Source: Gigaspora rosea (taxonomy: Eukaryota; Glomeromycota; Glomeromycetes; Diversisporales; Gigasporaceae). Taken from it: a stretch of DNA of 64,000 bases. The translations under genes were made by a program, and so were the position numbers. Location of the stretch: positions 318,719 through 382,718 of the forward strand of contig QKWP01000112.1 in assembly GCA_003550325.1 (NCBI GenBank), in the 5' to 3' direction. Shown piece by piece: positions 23,341-36,307 of this stretch. How positions within the stretch are numbered: the first letter of the stretch is position 1; the number at the start of each line of letters is the position of its first letter. The notes under the pieces are model-generated. The model did no database searches. It was not told the origin of the DNA and saw only the letters and a program-made list of their open reading frames with translations.

Positions 23341-24139
23341 GTTTTTTTTTTTAGAATATAATTCTAAAATGTTAATTTTATTTTTTATAATTCAATATAA
23401 TTTCAAGATTAAAATAAAAAAATTTTTAGCAAATTTGATTAAATAGTTGTCAAGATATTTTAGTTTAAAAAATTAAAAAAATTTTACTAAAAATGATTTG
23501 TCCCTTTTCTACTGACTTACCCCTATATATAGAAATAGCCAAAATACTTCTTTTGTATAAATCTGCCTATACAATTAGCAAGTTAGAATAAAATTTAGTT
23601 AACAATTATAGATTTGAGCAAGAGAACAATAAAAAGTGCATTATAACAGTTTAGAGCCATATCATTAATCACCTGATTATTTTTTATCAGAGGCCTACTC
23701 CCCTCCCTCTTCCTTAATATATATATAGTCAGGTTCTTATATATAATTTCAACTTTTTTTACTCCACCCTCCTAAAAAATCACCTGATTTTTGTTACTCC
23801 TTTTGCTAATATTTAAGCATTTAGCAAATTTTTAAAAGCGAATATAAAAATGATTAATAGTAAAAATTATTTATTTTGTACTACAAATTGTAAGCTTATA
23901 AATTTTTTTAATTACAAACTCAAATATCAGACAATGTCCATGTCTAAATATGTTTGTGTTTAACAAATATTGCATAAACAATGTTTGGTAACAATTTATT
24001 TACTTAGACATAGTTTGAATACAGACATTAAACAATATCCGAAATTGTTTGAGTTTATCCAAAATAGCACTATATCCAGTGACTACACTGCTTATAGGCA
24101 ATGAGATGATTAAACACTTTAGCCAGACTTGCATTACTT
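23341..24139. other. A+T-rich DNA, nothing recognised
   Basis: No supported gene or element apart from possible diverged right-end sequence of the Tc1 element near 23500. Confidence 0.4.
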
Positions 24140-24884
24140 TATTTACTGTTTTATTTAATTAATACCTTTTTCAAAATTATATTTTTAAATTATAGAAGTA
24201 TAAAGAAATCTTTATCTATTCCTAAAAATAATACATTTAATAGTAATCTAAATTTTACTTATCCTATTAGCCTTATTAAATATATCCAAAAATTATATAC
24301 TAAAATTCTTACTAATTGACTCAATTAAGTATTCTTACAATATTCTATTCTATTATCTTACAATTATATAGCCCTTCTAAACAATAGTATTTCTATTTTT
24401 ATACATATTCTAAACAACCTAATAGCAGATACTAACTGCAATTACAAAGAAATCTGAATTTTATCTCAAGATATGAGCAAAGCCTATGATTCTGTTAATT
24501 TTATTTTATTTGAACAAGCTTTTTATCAATTTGCTTTACTAATTATTATTATTAATATCTTTACTGATTTACTAGTTGATAAACAGAACCAAATTATTAT
24601 AATTCTTGGTCTTAATTCATCCTATTAGGTTCAAAATAATATTGACCAAGTTAAAACTATTATATCTCTTTTATGGCAGATTTATTATAATCCTCTTATT
24701 ATCTATATTCATACTGTTATATGAATATAATTTTAGTATAAATTTTAAATATTAGTATTAGGAAAATATTGTATAGATATTAAGAATAGTACAAATTTTA
24801 TTGAATTAACAAAATTTGTAGTATTAGTTTCATTAGAGAAACTTTTTTCTGTTCTCAAAAAGGAGCTATTTTTACTACAATTCT

Positions 24885-25010
24885 TATAATAGTCTATTAT
24901 CTTAGTTCACTATCATAGTCTGTTATTATAGTCCACTATTTTAGTCCATTATCTTAGTCCTCACTATCTTAGACCACTATCATAGTTCACTATCTTAGTT
25001 CACTATTGTG
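24885..25010 (+). repeat. Short tandem array, CTATCTTAGTTCA-like unit
   Basis: About eight imperfect copies of a 13-17-bp unit, variants of AGTCCACTATCTT or AGTTCACTATCAT, lie within the LINE relic. It is minisatellite-like and not coding. Confidence 0.7.
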
Positions 25011-25700
25011 AAAATCCCAAGTTTTTACAGATATATAAACCCTGTCTTTTCTCCCAATGCAGAGCAGGTTCTGTTCTCTACTTTTTTCTTCTTAAAAATA
25101 TTTGTACTTAGAAATATTATATCTAATAAATTAATATTATTCTTGAACTATAAATCTTTATTTTTATATTGTCTTTTTATTTTTTCTTGTTTATATTTTT
25201 TTTTATCTTCACATTCCTTACCCTCTTACATGTTAAGTTAAGTGATATAGTTACTTGCCTAAAAGTTACTATATTACAATACCAACTTATTTGGGTATAC
25301 TACTAAAATCTTTTGAATAACAAATCTCAAAAGCTATACCAAATAAAAAATTAAACCATACTGCTTAGATATGGGTAATATTTTGTAGATTGCTCCTTTC
25401 TGTAATATGCTTGCCAATATAATTTCAATTGCTGAATTTTTTATACTATGATCAATATTTAGATTAATTCATTTAAATTAACTTTATAACTAATAGCAAG
25501 CCAAATAATTATTCACCTATAATTTTTAATAACCAAGCCATATCTCTTTGACCATCTAATCAACTTTTCAAATTTCTTGGATATTGGGGTTTACACTCAA
25601 CAACAAGCAAACCCTACAAACACAACTAATACTTGCTGAGTCTTCTCAATTTATTAATATTACCAAAACAAATTACTGATACCCAAGCTAGATATATTAT

Positions 25701-25842
25701 TGTCCGAAGCGTAGCAAGGACTTTACGGTGTAGCAATAAACCAGATTTTGTGTGTGTTTATGTCCGTCCTATTTTTAGATCAAATGATCATCATTATGCA
25801 TACTATTAGCAATCCTTGTTTTTTTTTTATTTGCTTCAGACA
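25701..25842. mobile_element. Small element with TGTCCGAAGC ends
   Basis: TGTCCGAAGCGTAGCAAGGA begins at 25701 and GCTTCAGACA ends at 25842. The element interrupts the LINE relic. The same left-end motif (TGTCTGAAGCGTAGC) is at 42790, and a right-end-like motif (GCTTCGGACACTAACGG) is at 46380. Sequence after the right tip (GTACCTGTTTTCTAGTT versus GTATCTGTTTCCTAGTT) is also shared, so the true right end may lie about 25 bp further on. Confidence 0.5.
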
Positions 25843-28064
25843 TTTAACAGTACCTGTTTTCTAGTTAATACTATTATTATTTTAACTATTGAATATTGAC
25901 TACAAAATATAGTTCTTAACAAATCTATATGTAACAAAATTCTTAAGCATCATATAGGTTTAAAGCTAAACTTAGCCAAACTATTTTTACTAGTATACTA
26001 CTTCATCCTCAAAATATACAATATTAAAAATATCTGGAATATTCAACTTTAGTACCATATATCTAACTTTATTAAATAATTAAACAATAATAATCTACTT
26101 GAAACTACAACCTACATTCAAATTTAGCAAATTTAAAACAATTTCTGGTTATTTACTAGTATCTTTTTATATTCCAATTCTATAATTAATAGATCCAATA
26201 GATATACTACAAATTTTAAAATTATTTTATTGTTTAAACATCTCAATTGTATAATTAGTTCTAATACAAACTAGAGTACTGGTATTCTTTTTACAATTAA
26301 AAAAGGATCTGTATCTTTAGAATCCATTTTATCCTCATACCCAAAATACTTAACTTTAAAAAGCAAATTCAAAACTATCATTATCTTTTTTTTTAAGACA
26401 ATTTACTATTTTTGATAAAGGCACTGACATTTATTAGATAATATTTTAGGGGGTGAGAGGTCAAGAAAAATTACTTTGGTTAAATTTGATTGGCTAAAAT
26501 TCTATTTATAGACCTTATCTGGGGTGGGGTAAGCTTCTATAGTAAATAGATATTAGGTAAAAAATGTCAGCACTCTAACTTATATTTATTTAACTGGAAA
26601 CATATTTTATCTCAACTTAACAAAATTCCAAAAGAAAGAATTTTTTTATAGTTTACTTCATTGAAAGATAAAATTACTAGCCATTTATTTGAGCAAACTA
26701 TATATATAGTTGCTTCTCTCTAATTTGAACCTTTCTAAACCAAACACTATTAAACACTCTCTAAACCAAACAAAACCTCCTAGAACATTTGTAAATTTTA
26801 TTATAAAGTTCAGATAAGCTATATATAACTTTTTGAAAACTGAACTTTTCCAAATTTTTACATAGTAAAAAAAAAGCAGTCCCAGCAGTTTGGATTAGAA
26901 AGAGTTGACTGAGTGTTGACTGTACACTTTAATCTGCTCTAAACTAACTAATAGTTATACTATTAGACACTCTTTTAAACATACTAAACCATAGTTAATT
27001 ACTATCTTGTATAATCAAATTATTTTAGATAAAGCATGTCAGAAGTTTACTACTTCAGATTATACTTTAATAACCCATTGTAGGACTCTAAACATCTAGT
27101 ACAGAGGTTATACTTTATTTTTTTAGCAAAAATCCTAAAATTTAAGAAGCAAAAAACAGTTTTTGGCAATTATTTTGGCATTTAGTGGTCCAATTTGAAT
27201 AAACTTTTTTAAAAAATGAAGCTCTCAATGAGATGCATCTAACAACAAAAGTTCATTCAATTCTGATTACTAGATTAGAAGTTATTTAAGTAAATATAGT
27301 TTTGTTATTTTTAGCAAATTAGATCAAAATTGGCCAAAAAACTAGTTATAGCCTATAAGAAATATCTGGGGTTCTTATTGCCAATGTTCTATTGAAAAAC
27401 AATTTACAAGTTTATATCTATTAGTATCTATTACTATATTTCTATGCTCTAATTGCTCTTTTAACTCAAATACTATTGCAAACAAGTGCACTATTTTTAT
27501 ATCCACTAGCTATACTACAAAATTCTTTGACAAACTTAATTCTGACAAATCAATTAATTTAAATGCTAATTATTTAGATCTTGTTTACTCTATTGCAAAC
27601 AGAAGTTCTATTCACATTCTACTTTCACCAAATATTATAATTTTTTTCTATATTTCAATTTAATATTGCACTTGATACTCTTCAATCTATTGCTAATCAA
27701 AACTACAATCTAACTGAACTTATATTCTATACTGATAGATCTGTTCTTAACCTTAGTAGCTCTCAATGCTCTATAAGCATAGGTTGAATACAGCTATTGT
27801 ACACATCTATTATACATATTTTTAAGCACAAACTAAATTCTGATCTTGTTCTTTTAAAGCCGAACTTATAGCAATTCTGTTTGCAATCTGTACTGCGTCT
27901 AGAAACTGCAATATTCAAGTTTTTACAAATTTTCAATTTGTAATATCCAAATACAACAAATTATTAATGCTACTCCATTCTTTAAATTCTCAAATATCCT
28001 ATTTGGACTATTGAAATATACTATTAAATTTTGCAAAATCATTCAATCTTAATATTATATTTTA

Positions 28065-28818
28065 AAGACCTGCAGGCCGATAGTGTAAATAGTTACGCTC
28101 CCAGGTCGCCAAACGTAAGGTTGTCGGTTCAACCCCTACTAGCGGACATGAAAAAACTATATGCGATCACGAGAAGGATGGGTTGAACTAGGATGCTAGG
28201 ACCGCGGTTGGTTAATTTAACCATATTAGTGTGTTTGTGCTACCAAAATTTGGAAATAAAGAATACTTCCGGTGGAATTCCGGATGAATAATGTAGACTT
28301 CCGGTAGGATTCCGGTTAAATAGTAACATGATAAAAGTGGCAAAGTTGCACTAACCCAATAAAGAAAAGGATCTCAAATGAACTCAGGATGGGCTCAGCC
28401 CTAACCCGAAACGAAAGGGGACCAAAACTTTGGAAGGCTGAAGGAAGAAAGTACCGAGAATTTGTGATGCCCTAGCCCTGGTCGGTACGAACGACTTGAG
28501 GTTCTGGCTGAAGTTAGAAGCTGAAACTTCAGAAGGCTAAAGAAAGGAAGTACTAAGAAGTCCTTACCCCTATGCGCCCTGGTCAGTATAGATGACCTGA
28601 GGTTCCGGAAGAAGTTGGAAAACCGTAAGACAACGCCGGCAGACTGAGTAACCAGAATAAGGGATATTTATGTAACTGAGTACAGAATTAGGTGGTATAA
28701 CTAGTCACTAAAAATGTATCATAAATAGAAATGTAATTAAAAATCATTTAACTTTAATAAATGAGCGCCTAACGTGCCCCAACAGCCAGTGAGCTAAAGG
28801 GTTTAAAAAAAAAAAAAT
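28065..28818 (+). mobile_element. tRNA-promoter retroposon (SINE-like, ~754 bp)
   Basis: It is flanked by an exact 10-bp repeat, TTATATTTTA, at 28055-28064 and 28819-28828, and ends in A13 at 28805-28817. The first 75 bases resemble a tRNA: GGCCGATAGTGTAAATAGTT (A-box region), then GGTTCAACCCC, which matches the B-box consensus GGTTCRANNCC. The rest has two related sub-blocks (a GGAAGAAAGTACC/GGAAGTACTAAG pair, and GGTTCTGGCTGAAG versus GGTTCCGGAAGAAG near 28500 and 28605). It is much less A+T-rich than the relic it sits in. It should be transcribed by RNA polymerase III and mobilised by a LINE. 754 bp is long for a SINE. Confidence 0.75.
28075..28143 (+). promoter_or_regulatory. Internal RNA polymerase III promoter (tRNA-like head)
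   Basis: A-box-like TAGTGTAAATAGTTACG at about 28080 and B-box GGTTCAACCCC at about 28125, spaced as in a tRNA gene. The cloverleaf is imperfect, so I do not call a functional tRNA. Confidence 0.6.
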
Positions 28819-28828
28819 TTATATTTTA

Positions 28829-30329
28829 CAAAGTTACTATATACCAAAACAATGAATTTAACAATAAAGCTGATTAATTAGTACATAGTCACCAAATTGC
28901 ACCTTATCTTATTTTTAATCCATATAATATATACAACCCTCACTATACTTTTTTTCTTGATAAGTTTTCTATAGAGCTTTCTATATGATGTAGCATAAAA
29001 GAACAATATGCTATGCATATATAATTGCACTCTAATCATTACAAAACCATTTTTAGCAGTAGATAGTTATATTTTAATATATTAATTGAAATGCCACTTG
29101 GCTCTATATTAATAATAACCAAAAAATCTGTAACTTTTTTTATAGTTTTTAATCTTCTACTATTAAATCTTTATAAATACAACTCATAGGAACAAATCTA
29201 CAATGTGCATTTAGGGAGGTTTGTATTTAAAGGTAGAGGTTACGTAGATCATTTTTATATAGTTTTTATATGGTATTTTGAAATTTTCATATAAAATAGA
29301 CATATGCTACTATACATGAGGACGAAAGCATTTCGGGTTCTAAATCCAAAATTAAAATTTGAAGACGAAATTGTTTTTAACCTATTTTACTTAAAAGACG
29401 AAATTATTTGATACTTTTTTTGAATAGACAAAATTATAAGGAACATATCTATATAAATTTTATTTGCTCTTCCTTATAAAAAATTTTAATTTTCTCTAAT
29501 GAAGACGAAATAGGCCTTTTTCAAAAATCAATTTCTATGGCATCACTATATGCTACTAATAAAACTTTTTTAAATTACAACTAATTTTTATTAAAACTTT
29601 ACAAAATATAAATAAAACAATTTATCTATTATGGTAAAATTTTGAACTATTATTATATTTTAAAAAAATATACTTGTATATATTATAAAGTTTTTCTGGG
29701 TTGGCCAAAAATTTTTTGGGTTGCACAAAATTGCTAATGCTAATTGGTCAAATTATGTAAATTTATAAGTTAGTTTTATTACTAAATTTTAATACCTAAT
29801 TTTTAAAATTTCATATCTTACTGAGTTTTTGACCAATTTTAATGATTTTACTATTATTAGAATCAGAAAAACCTGCTCTACAAACTTGGTTTAAAATATA
29901 ATTAGTTTATTTATTATAATTTTTCATAAAATTAAATATAAAAAAAATTTACCATTAAGTTTATATATAATTTTAAAATAGTACCCTCTACCTTTAAGAA
30001 GAGCCAATTAAATTGTAGCTTTAAAAATTAAATTATCAAATTTGTATAACTTCTGCTAAAAACTATATAACTTACCTTAAATACTAAAATTTGATTTGCT
30101 ATATGCATTTAGAGAGGTTAGTATGATATAAAATATTATTTAAGAAATGTGCATTTACAGAATATAGAATGTGCATTTAGTACTAATAACATTTTATAAA
30201 CAAGAAAAAACGTGCATTTCAAAAGGTATTGCATTTATGGAAGTTGCATTTATAGAGGTCTAACTGTACTTTTAAATCATTTAGAGTTAAAATACTTTTC
30301 TAGCTCTACATATTTTGCACAAAAGAAAT
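28829..30329. other. LINE-relic remainder and unassigned A+T-rich repeats
   Basis: The first ~200 bases probably continue the LINE relic. GTGCATTTAGGGAGGTTTG at 29207 recurs as variants near 30103, 30150-30180 and 30222-30262; the last ends AGAGGTCTAACTGTA, like the right tip of the TACAGTC family. A GACGAAATT-type motif occurs at 29320-29520. No gene. Confidence 0.35.
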
Positions 30330-30910
30330 CCTGTATACTTTAACATTTGTCACATATGTCATAATACAAGTACTATATTGGGCTATTTGTCCTACTTCTG
30401 ACCCATTATTTAGAATTATAAAAAAATCAACATATACAATACTATTTTAAGCTCTAGCAAATTTGAGATTTCACAAGCTAATACTAAAATTTTTATACCC
30501 AAATTATAAATTTGAATAGGTTTCAAATTTATTACTTTTCAAATAGACCTTCTTTATTTTCTACTCTATTTGGTTTTGTTCTATTTGAAATTATACATGC
30601 AATACACAAATATACCTTATCTATTAATCTGCTAGTTCTTTTGCTATTAAATTATTTCTTAATATCAATCAACAAATTTATACAAATATTTGGATCTTTT
30701 ATTGTATTTCTAGATCCCAAAACCAGCCTATATCTTTACAAACTTCCCAAGATAATACTTTACTGATATATACATTACCAAATACTCCTTCTAATAACAA
30801 TGAACTTACTATACAAACTCCTATTCATAAAATTGAAACATGGCTTCCCAAATGGATTAAATACTTAACACACGTTTTTGATATTCTTTCATATAACCAA
30901 ATCTAGGTGA
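30330..30910 (+). pseudogene. Decayed LINE endonuclease fragment
   Basis: Across frames and stops, 30540-30900 gives blocks resembling the end of an APE-type endonuclease, such as the Y-L-P-S-N-N-N-E-L stretch of the LINE at 4431: here YTLPNTPSNNNELTIQT followed by IHKIETWLPKW. It lies downstream of a reverse transcriptase relic in the same orientation, so it belongs to a different copy. An 84-codon open stretch at 30512-30766 is incidental. Confidence 0.45.
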
Positions 30911-32576
30911 GCTTTGGCTACTCTAGTAGGTTTAGGCTGCAGATAAATATTTAAAAATTTAAATATATGTCTAAGTTTTACTCTTAACAATAGATTTAAG
31001 CAATGAAAATTTTGTTTGTAAAAAGTTTCTATTAAATTTAATAAAGATAAAAGCATAGTCTTACCTTTAACATTAAAAAAAAAACAAAGTATATTTATTT
31101 ATATCTATATATAATAAATTAGTATATTGTAAAATGCATTGTATATATTTATTTTAAAAAAAAATTATTATAAAAATTAAAATAATTTTGTAATATAGCT
31201 AAATCTAAGTCAATATTATTTTTATATACTGTATATACATGCTAAATATACAAATTCAATATGCTATACTAATTATTTAACAACGTATATTGGTAAAGAC
31301 AAGCCATAATTATATTGTATTTTTTTTTTTAAAAAAAAAATAAATTTTTTATATAACTTTATAGCATTTTTTTTATATTAATTTTTAGTTATATTCTTAT
31401 TCTTAGTAATACTGTAGTCATCATTAAATAGTATAAATAATATATAATAGATAAAAGTAATAACATTAAAAAAAAAATAATAATAATATATAAAATACCT
31501 GAAATATATCACAATATTGTTACACGAAAAATACCAGTGATCCAATTTGGACGATTTTAGCCGCCAGAATGATCGTCTCAATGAAAGCTTAAAATCACAA
31601 GTTCGTTCTAGATTTTTATTTTTTAAATATTTATTTAAAAATAAGAATTTAATTGAATGATTATAAGATCCAATTTGGTCGATTTTAGGCACATTGAAAT
31701 CGTCTCATCAAAGACAATCATTTTGAAGTTAAATTGTTCAAATCAGATCGCTGGTTCAAAAGTTATTGTTATATATCAGATATATACATATTTTTAAAAT
31801 TTTAATTTAATTGGTCAATATCATGTAATCGAACTAGATACTTAGGTTACTGTATATCCCAAAAATGGTTTGGAAAAAAGAAGGGATATAACTGACCATT
31901 AGAATGAGCTTTAAAACTTTAATTAGAAGTTTAAAAAAGAACGCATTTCTATACTATTGTATAGAAAAACTATAAAGTTTCGATATTTTTTTATGAAATA
32001 AATTATCAAATGTTTTTTGCGATTAATACTGTATTATCTTGATCCATTTATATATTTCGTGCCTTTTATAGTATTCTTTTTTGGCATGTTTATACTTTTG
32101 TTTATTAACAACACTGGGTCGGGCCAAGCCTTCAGGAATCAATTGGGTCAGGCTTGTGCCATGATACATCCGGATGCTCGGTCGACTGCTATTGTACCAC
32201 ACAAGTCATATGAAAAATGATCTACGCGCTGGTCAATGTTCAATTACGAAATTATTTAACATAAATTATAAGTATAAATGATATCCATCAAATTCTAAAG
32301 CTAAATAATTGGTCGTTTATGATGTTATAATGTAGTATGTATGAATTTTTACACGGGAGTACTTTTCTTATTACAGTATATTATAAGGGTGAACTGGCGA
32401 GAAGTGTAACCAAGAAAGATTACTAAATCTCACTATAACGCTAGTGCTACCTGCTCGTGATAAGTATGACATATGATCCAATAATATAATAAAGCAATCG
32501 ATAAGCAAGAGAAAAACTTATCATACAGATAGCGAGTACTTGCATCGATTAAAAGGTTACCGTTTTACCACCGTTA
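30911..32576. other. A+T-rich intergenic DNA, 5' side of the RanBPM-type gene
   Basis: Holds a 129-bp-spaced direct repeat (GATCCAATTTGG-CGATTTTAG at 31538 and 31667, each followed by ATCGTCTCA and AAAG). A GC-richer patch at 32110-32165 (GGTCGGGCCAAGC, GGTCAGGCTTGTGCC) looks like a repeat fragment. The promoter of the next gene is presumably in 32230-32576; no definite TATA box or operator seen. Confidence 0.4.
31538..31725 (+). repeat. Direct repeat pair, spacing 129 bp
   Basis: GATCCAATTTGGACGATTTT and GATCCAATTTGGTCGATTTT are each followed after a short gap by ATCGTCTCA and an AAAG box. Only two copies are seen. Confidence 0.55.
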
Positions 32577-35500
32577 ATGACAAATACTACTACTACTTCG
32601 AATTCTGTGTCTTCTCGGAGCCGAGCCATTCCCTTGAATAGTGCAGTTGCTCCACACTTAGCAATAATGTCTAGTTCGTCTGCTTCACCATATCCTCCAC
32701 TACCTGCAACAATGACCAATCCGCCCCCTATCGTGCAATATCCAACTTTATCAGCTGGTCAAGCTAGTTCAACGTATTTACGATCAAACATTAATCCGGT
32801 CAACGCGGCTTCAACCGCACACGCGATTGGTTCTTCTACACATTCAACTTATTATAACCATCCACTTGCTTCTTCTTCAGCTCTTCCCATGAACTTGTCT
32901 AACTCAAGCACACAATTGAAGTCAGCACCTCCAAAACCTAAACTTCCAGAATACCTTGCTAACACAAGCTTTGCAGAGCTGTATAATAAAGCACATGTGG
33001 AAAAGTTTTCAGGGGACAATAATGTAGCTGACAAAGATTCGCTCGATTATGTGGCATTACCAACTGCATGGAATGTCGACGATAAGTGTGCTCTCTTGAA
33101 CGTAGATTCGGATAGACTTAGAATAAATTATATAGGTAAGACGAATCGAACAATATATTGACCCCATTTTTAAAAGTTCTATGAGATAGGATCGCTCATT
33201 CGATCCTAATATAAATGATTTGTCGAACATAAATGATCCAAAAGTCATGCATAAATTCTTGTCATTTGGCGATTTAAATTTAAATTCACTTGATCTTCAT
33301 CTAAACAATTATCACGTAATTTGTTAACTTACGCGAATTCTCAAATGCAAAGGTTCTGGAAAAGCTGACACAGATGCTGCTGCGATCCGAGCAAATCATC
33401 CGATTCCACCACAATGTGGATTATTTTATTTTGAAGTCGACATTATAAGCAAAGGAAAGGATGGGTAATATAACAATATGCTGAATATAATTTTAGCATT
33501 GTATATATATTCAATATTCTTATATTTTATAATTCTTATTTTTTTCTGAAAGGCATATTGGGATCGGATTTTGTGCAAAGACAGTTCTCCTAAATAGATT
33601 ACCCGGTAATAATAAAACTTTACTTCTTAACCATCAGTCATATGAATACATTTATTTATGATTTTTTGCAATACTCATAGGATGGGAGAATGATTCATGG
33701 GGCTATCATGGTGACGATGGACATTCTTTTTGTTGTTCAGGAACAGGCAAACCATACGGTCCAGTGTTTACAACTGGTGATACCATTGGGTGTTGTATAA
33801 ATTTTAGAGATGGCACTGCATTTTATACAAAAAATGGAAAACATTTGGGTAATTGTTATTTATAGAGTCAAAATGCTGCAAATAATAATGGTAATTATAA
33901 TCATAATAATTGAAATTTAATATTTTTTACAATATTTTCAAGGAATTGCATTCCGGGATTTGAAAGGCACCTTGTATCCGTCTATTGGAATGAGGACGCA
34001 AGGCGAGTCAGTTGAAGTAAATTTTGGACATAGAAAGTTCAAATACGCGATCGAACATTATATGAAGGTTGGTTTATCTTTATTTTGCTTTCCCATAAAT
34101 TGTGTGATATGAATCATATTAAAAAAAAAAATTTTTTTTTTTTTGCATATAGGAAGAAAAGGCGCGATTATGGCATGTAATCAACGCAACGCCGATGCCA
34201 CCAATTTCATCTCCTCTCACTTCTACACCCATCTCCCAGGCTGCATCAGAAGCAAACCTTACGGCCAATGCACATCAACTTATTTTATCCTACCTTATTC
34301 ACCACGGATTTAGTGAAACTGCCAAGGCATTCTCTCGGGATGCTGTACGGATTTCTCAAACATACAACAATGAAATGAGTGAAATGGAGGGTGTAGAAAG
34401 TGAAAATCCGTCGGTAGATATGGATATGGATATGTTAAATAGGCAGAGTAGGCAATAGAGGGTTACTAGAATTAATCATTTTGTTGACTTTAAATAGAAT
34501 TTAAATAACCAGTCAACTTATATTCTAGAAATTCGTGACGCTGTTCTTGCGGGGAACATTGACTATGCTATTACATTAACCAATAGCTTGTATCCTGGTG
34601 TTTTACCATCTAATGATGACATTCTTTTCCAACTTCGATGCCGTAAATTTATTGAAATGATAGGCGCTTGTGCTGGAACCAAAATAACGCTATCAGATAA
34701 TGAAGATGTTAATATAAAGGGTGATAATAGTCATACAATGAGCGATGAAGATGATACTGACGATGATGAAGCTGTCAATGAAAGCACTGAGGAAGATGAT
34801 GACGATGATGACGAGGAGGAAGATGAAGATGAGTATAAAGATGCAATGGATGTCGATGAGTTCACCGCCATTACTTCTCAAAGTGATTGTGAATCAGATG
34901 ATGAGATAGATGGTCCATTGACTCCACATAAGAAGAGAAGAGTGCCTAAACGACGAAAAGTTACTTTGGGATTACATGGATTAGATGATGCAATGACGGC
35001 AGCATTAAAATTTGGTTGCGAGTTACAAGATGATTACCGTAACGATGATCGCGAAGAAATAAGAAATGCACTAAAGGTTTGATATCTATAAGTCATTACA
35101 AATAGAATTATATATTACAATATTGGCCATGAGATGAAGAATGAACAGGAAATTTTTTTTCATCGGAATTAACTTCACTCCCATGTTCTACTATGCAGCA
35201 CGAGCAACAATAATTTCAGTGAAATTCCTGTCATGAATTGTGAGACCAATATTGATGTTATCCGATATGATATTTTGATATTTTGCACAAACAATTATAT
35301 GACCTTGCATATGATTATACATGTCGGATAATTATAAATTATTTGCGAAACGTCCTCATTTTATACTTTATTATTTTTAGGATGCTTTTTCATTAATGGC
35401 ATATGATGATCCCCGCGTTAGCTGTGTGGCTCATTTACTTGACCCTTCTGGTCGAGAACCGGTCGCAAATGCATTAAATAGTGCAATATTGGGTACGAGA

Positions 35501-35707
35501 CATTATATACATAACTTTTATTTAACGATAAAATACCAATTTACTTAAAAATGTTCAAAAAATGTTTTTATAGTATCACAAGGGAAACCGAAAATTCCTT
35601 CATTAGAGCAAGTTTATCGACAGGCTTCAGTAGTCCTTCATGAATTATCTAGAAATGGTGTTGGTTCAAGTGCTTTTGTAAACGTGCGCAAAGATTGCTT
35701 AATTTAA
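32577..35707 (+). CDS. VID30: RanBPM/Vid30-type protein (SPRY-LisH-CTLH-CRA), GID/CTLH ubiquitin-ligase subunit
   Basis: Scaffold of the GID/CTLH E3 ubiquitin ligase in other eukaryotes; in yeast it degrades gluconeogenic enzymes. Nine exons: 32577-33135, 33353-33464, 33553-33605, 33681-33848, 33943-34067, 34153-34447, 34529-35076, 35381-35492, 35574-35707. All introns are GT-AG and every phase agrees, giving 701 aa. Residues 1-130 are a Ser/Thr/Pro-rich disordered head. The SPRY domain spans about 170-335, with [19 protein letters not shown] and [13 protein letters not shown]. LisH is at about 380-402 ([20 protein letters not shown]). CTLH follows from about 438 ([19 protein letters not shown]). 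An Asp/Glu-rich tract lies at about 490-550 and CRA at about 600-700. The domain order and acidic linker fit Vid30/Gid1 or RanBP9/10; other SPRY-LisH paralogues cannot be excluded. The stop is TAA at 35705. The symbol is by homology only. Confidence 0.9.
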
Positions 35708-36307
35708 AAGAACAATCGAAATAGATAAACACGCACAATTTATAAATCGCATCCATTTTTTATTTCTATTTATGTTTGAACCATACTTCATTATTCTCAA
35801 TTATACATTTGTTTTAACGAAACTGTATAAATCCAAAATTTTTTTGCTAAATGTTTTATTTTTCGGAGAAGGCAATTAAACGCCCACGTGAGAGTATCGG
35901 AAATTAGGAATGTGCTTTCGGTCACGCTAAGATTTGATACTTTATTCGAATGATGTTGATTTGTATACCCTTCATTAATGATGTTGATTTGTATACCCTT
36001 CATTTATGATTTCTTGTTAGGTGTCAAATAAAGATATTTGGTACTTTTGGCAATTTTTTCTTTTTCGATGTAAATATGTTTCAAATTTTGTAGACAATTT
36101 CCTTTTATGATATTTAAATCATCTTAATTTTGATCATTTCAATTTTATTCGGTAAAAAAAAAAAAATAAATAAATAAAATAAAAATAAAATTTATATTTT
36201 CAAACTGATACAAAAAAAAAAAAAAAAATTAGAATAATTTCTTATGTCCAAATCTCACATTCAAGCTTCAGATTGTTCGTAGAAAGTTGAGTGTTTCGGT
36301 GCTTCAA
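35708..36307. other. Convergent 3' region between two genes
   Basis: The 3' ends of the RanBPM-type (+) and TMEM135-like (-) genes face each other here. A 32-33-bp tandem duplication, TGATGTTGATTTGTATACCC plus TTCATT, lies at about 35951-36006. A- and T-runs at 36153-36230 could serve as poly(A) regions. No other gene. Confidence 0.5.

Larger units (their letters stand above)
24140..28064 (+). pseudogene. Heavily decayed LINE ORF2 (reverse transcriptase to RNase H)
   Basis: Read through stops, 24270-24720 gives recognisable blocks NPISLIK, TKILTN, LSQDMSKAYDSVN (24466-24505) and LLWQIYYNPLI (about 24670). 25560-26400 continues with thumb-like sequence. 27660-27970 gives an RNase H core: FYTDRSVLN, where family members have TDGS, then a KAEL-type block and FTNFQ for TDSQ. 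Stops are very frequent, many at positions expected to be Trp (TGA for TGG). Gly-to-Arg and Ser-to-Phe changes also fit transitions. It is far more A+T-rich than the LINE at 4431 and is of a related but different subfamily. A DNA element at 25701-25842 and a retroposon at 28065 interrupt it. Confidence 0.75.

Noticed and set aside
28070-28145. A functional tRNA gene
   Set aside because: The A box and stems are imperfect and the sequence continues into a poly(A)-tailed unit with a target duplication; it is a tRNA-derived head.
32852-33248. Minus-strand frames opposite exon 1 of the RanBPM-type gene
   Set aside because: The plus-strand gene model is complete and in phase over nine exons; these are antisense shadows.
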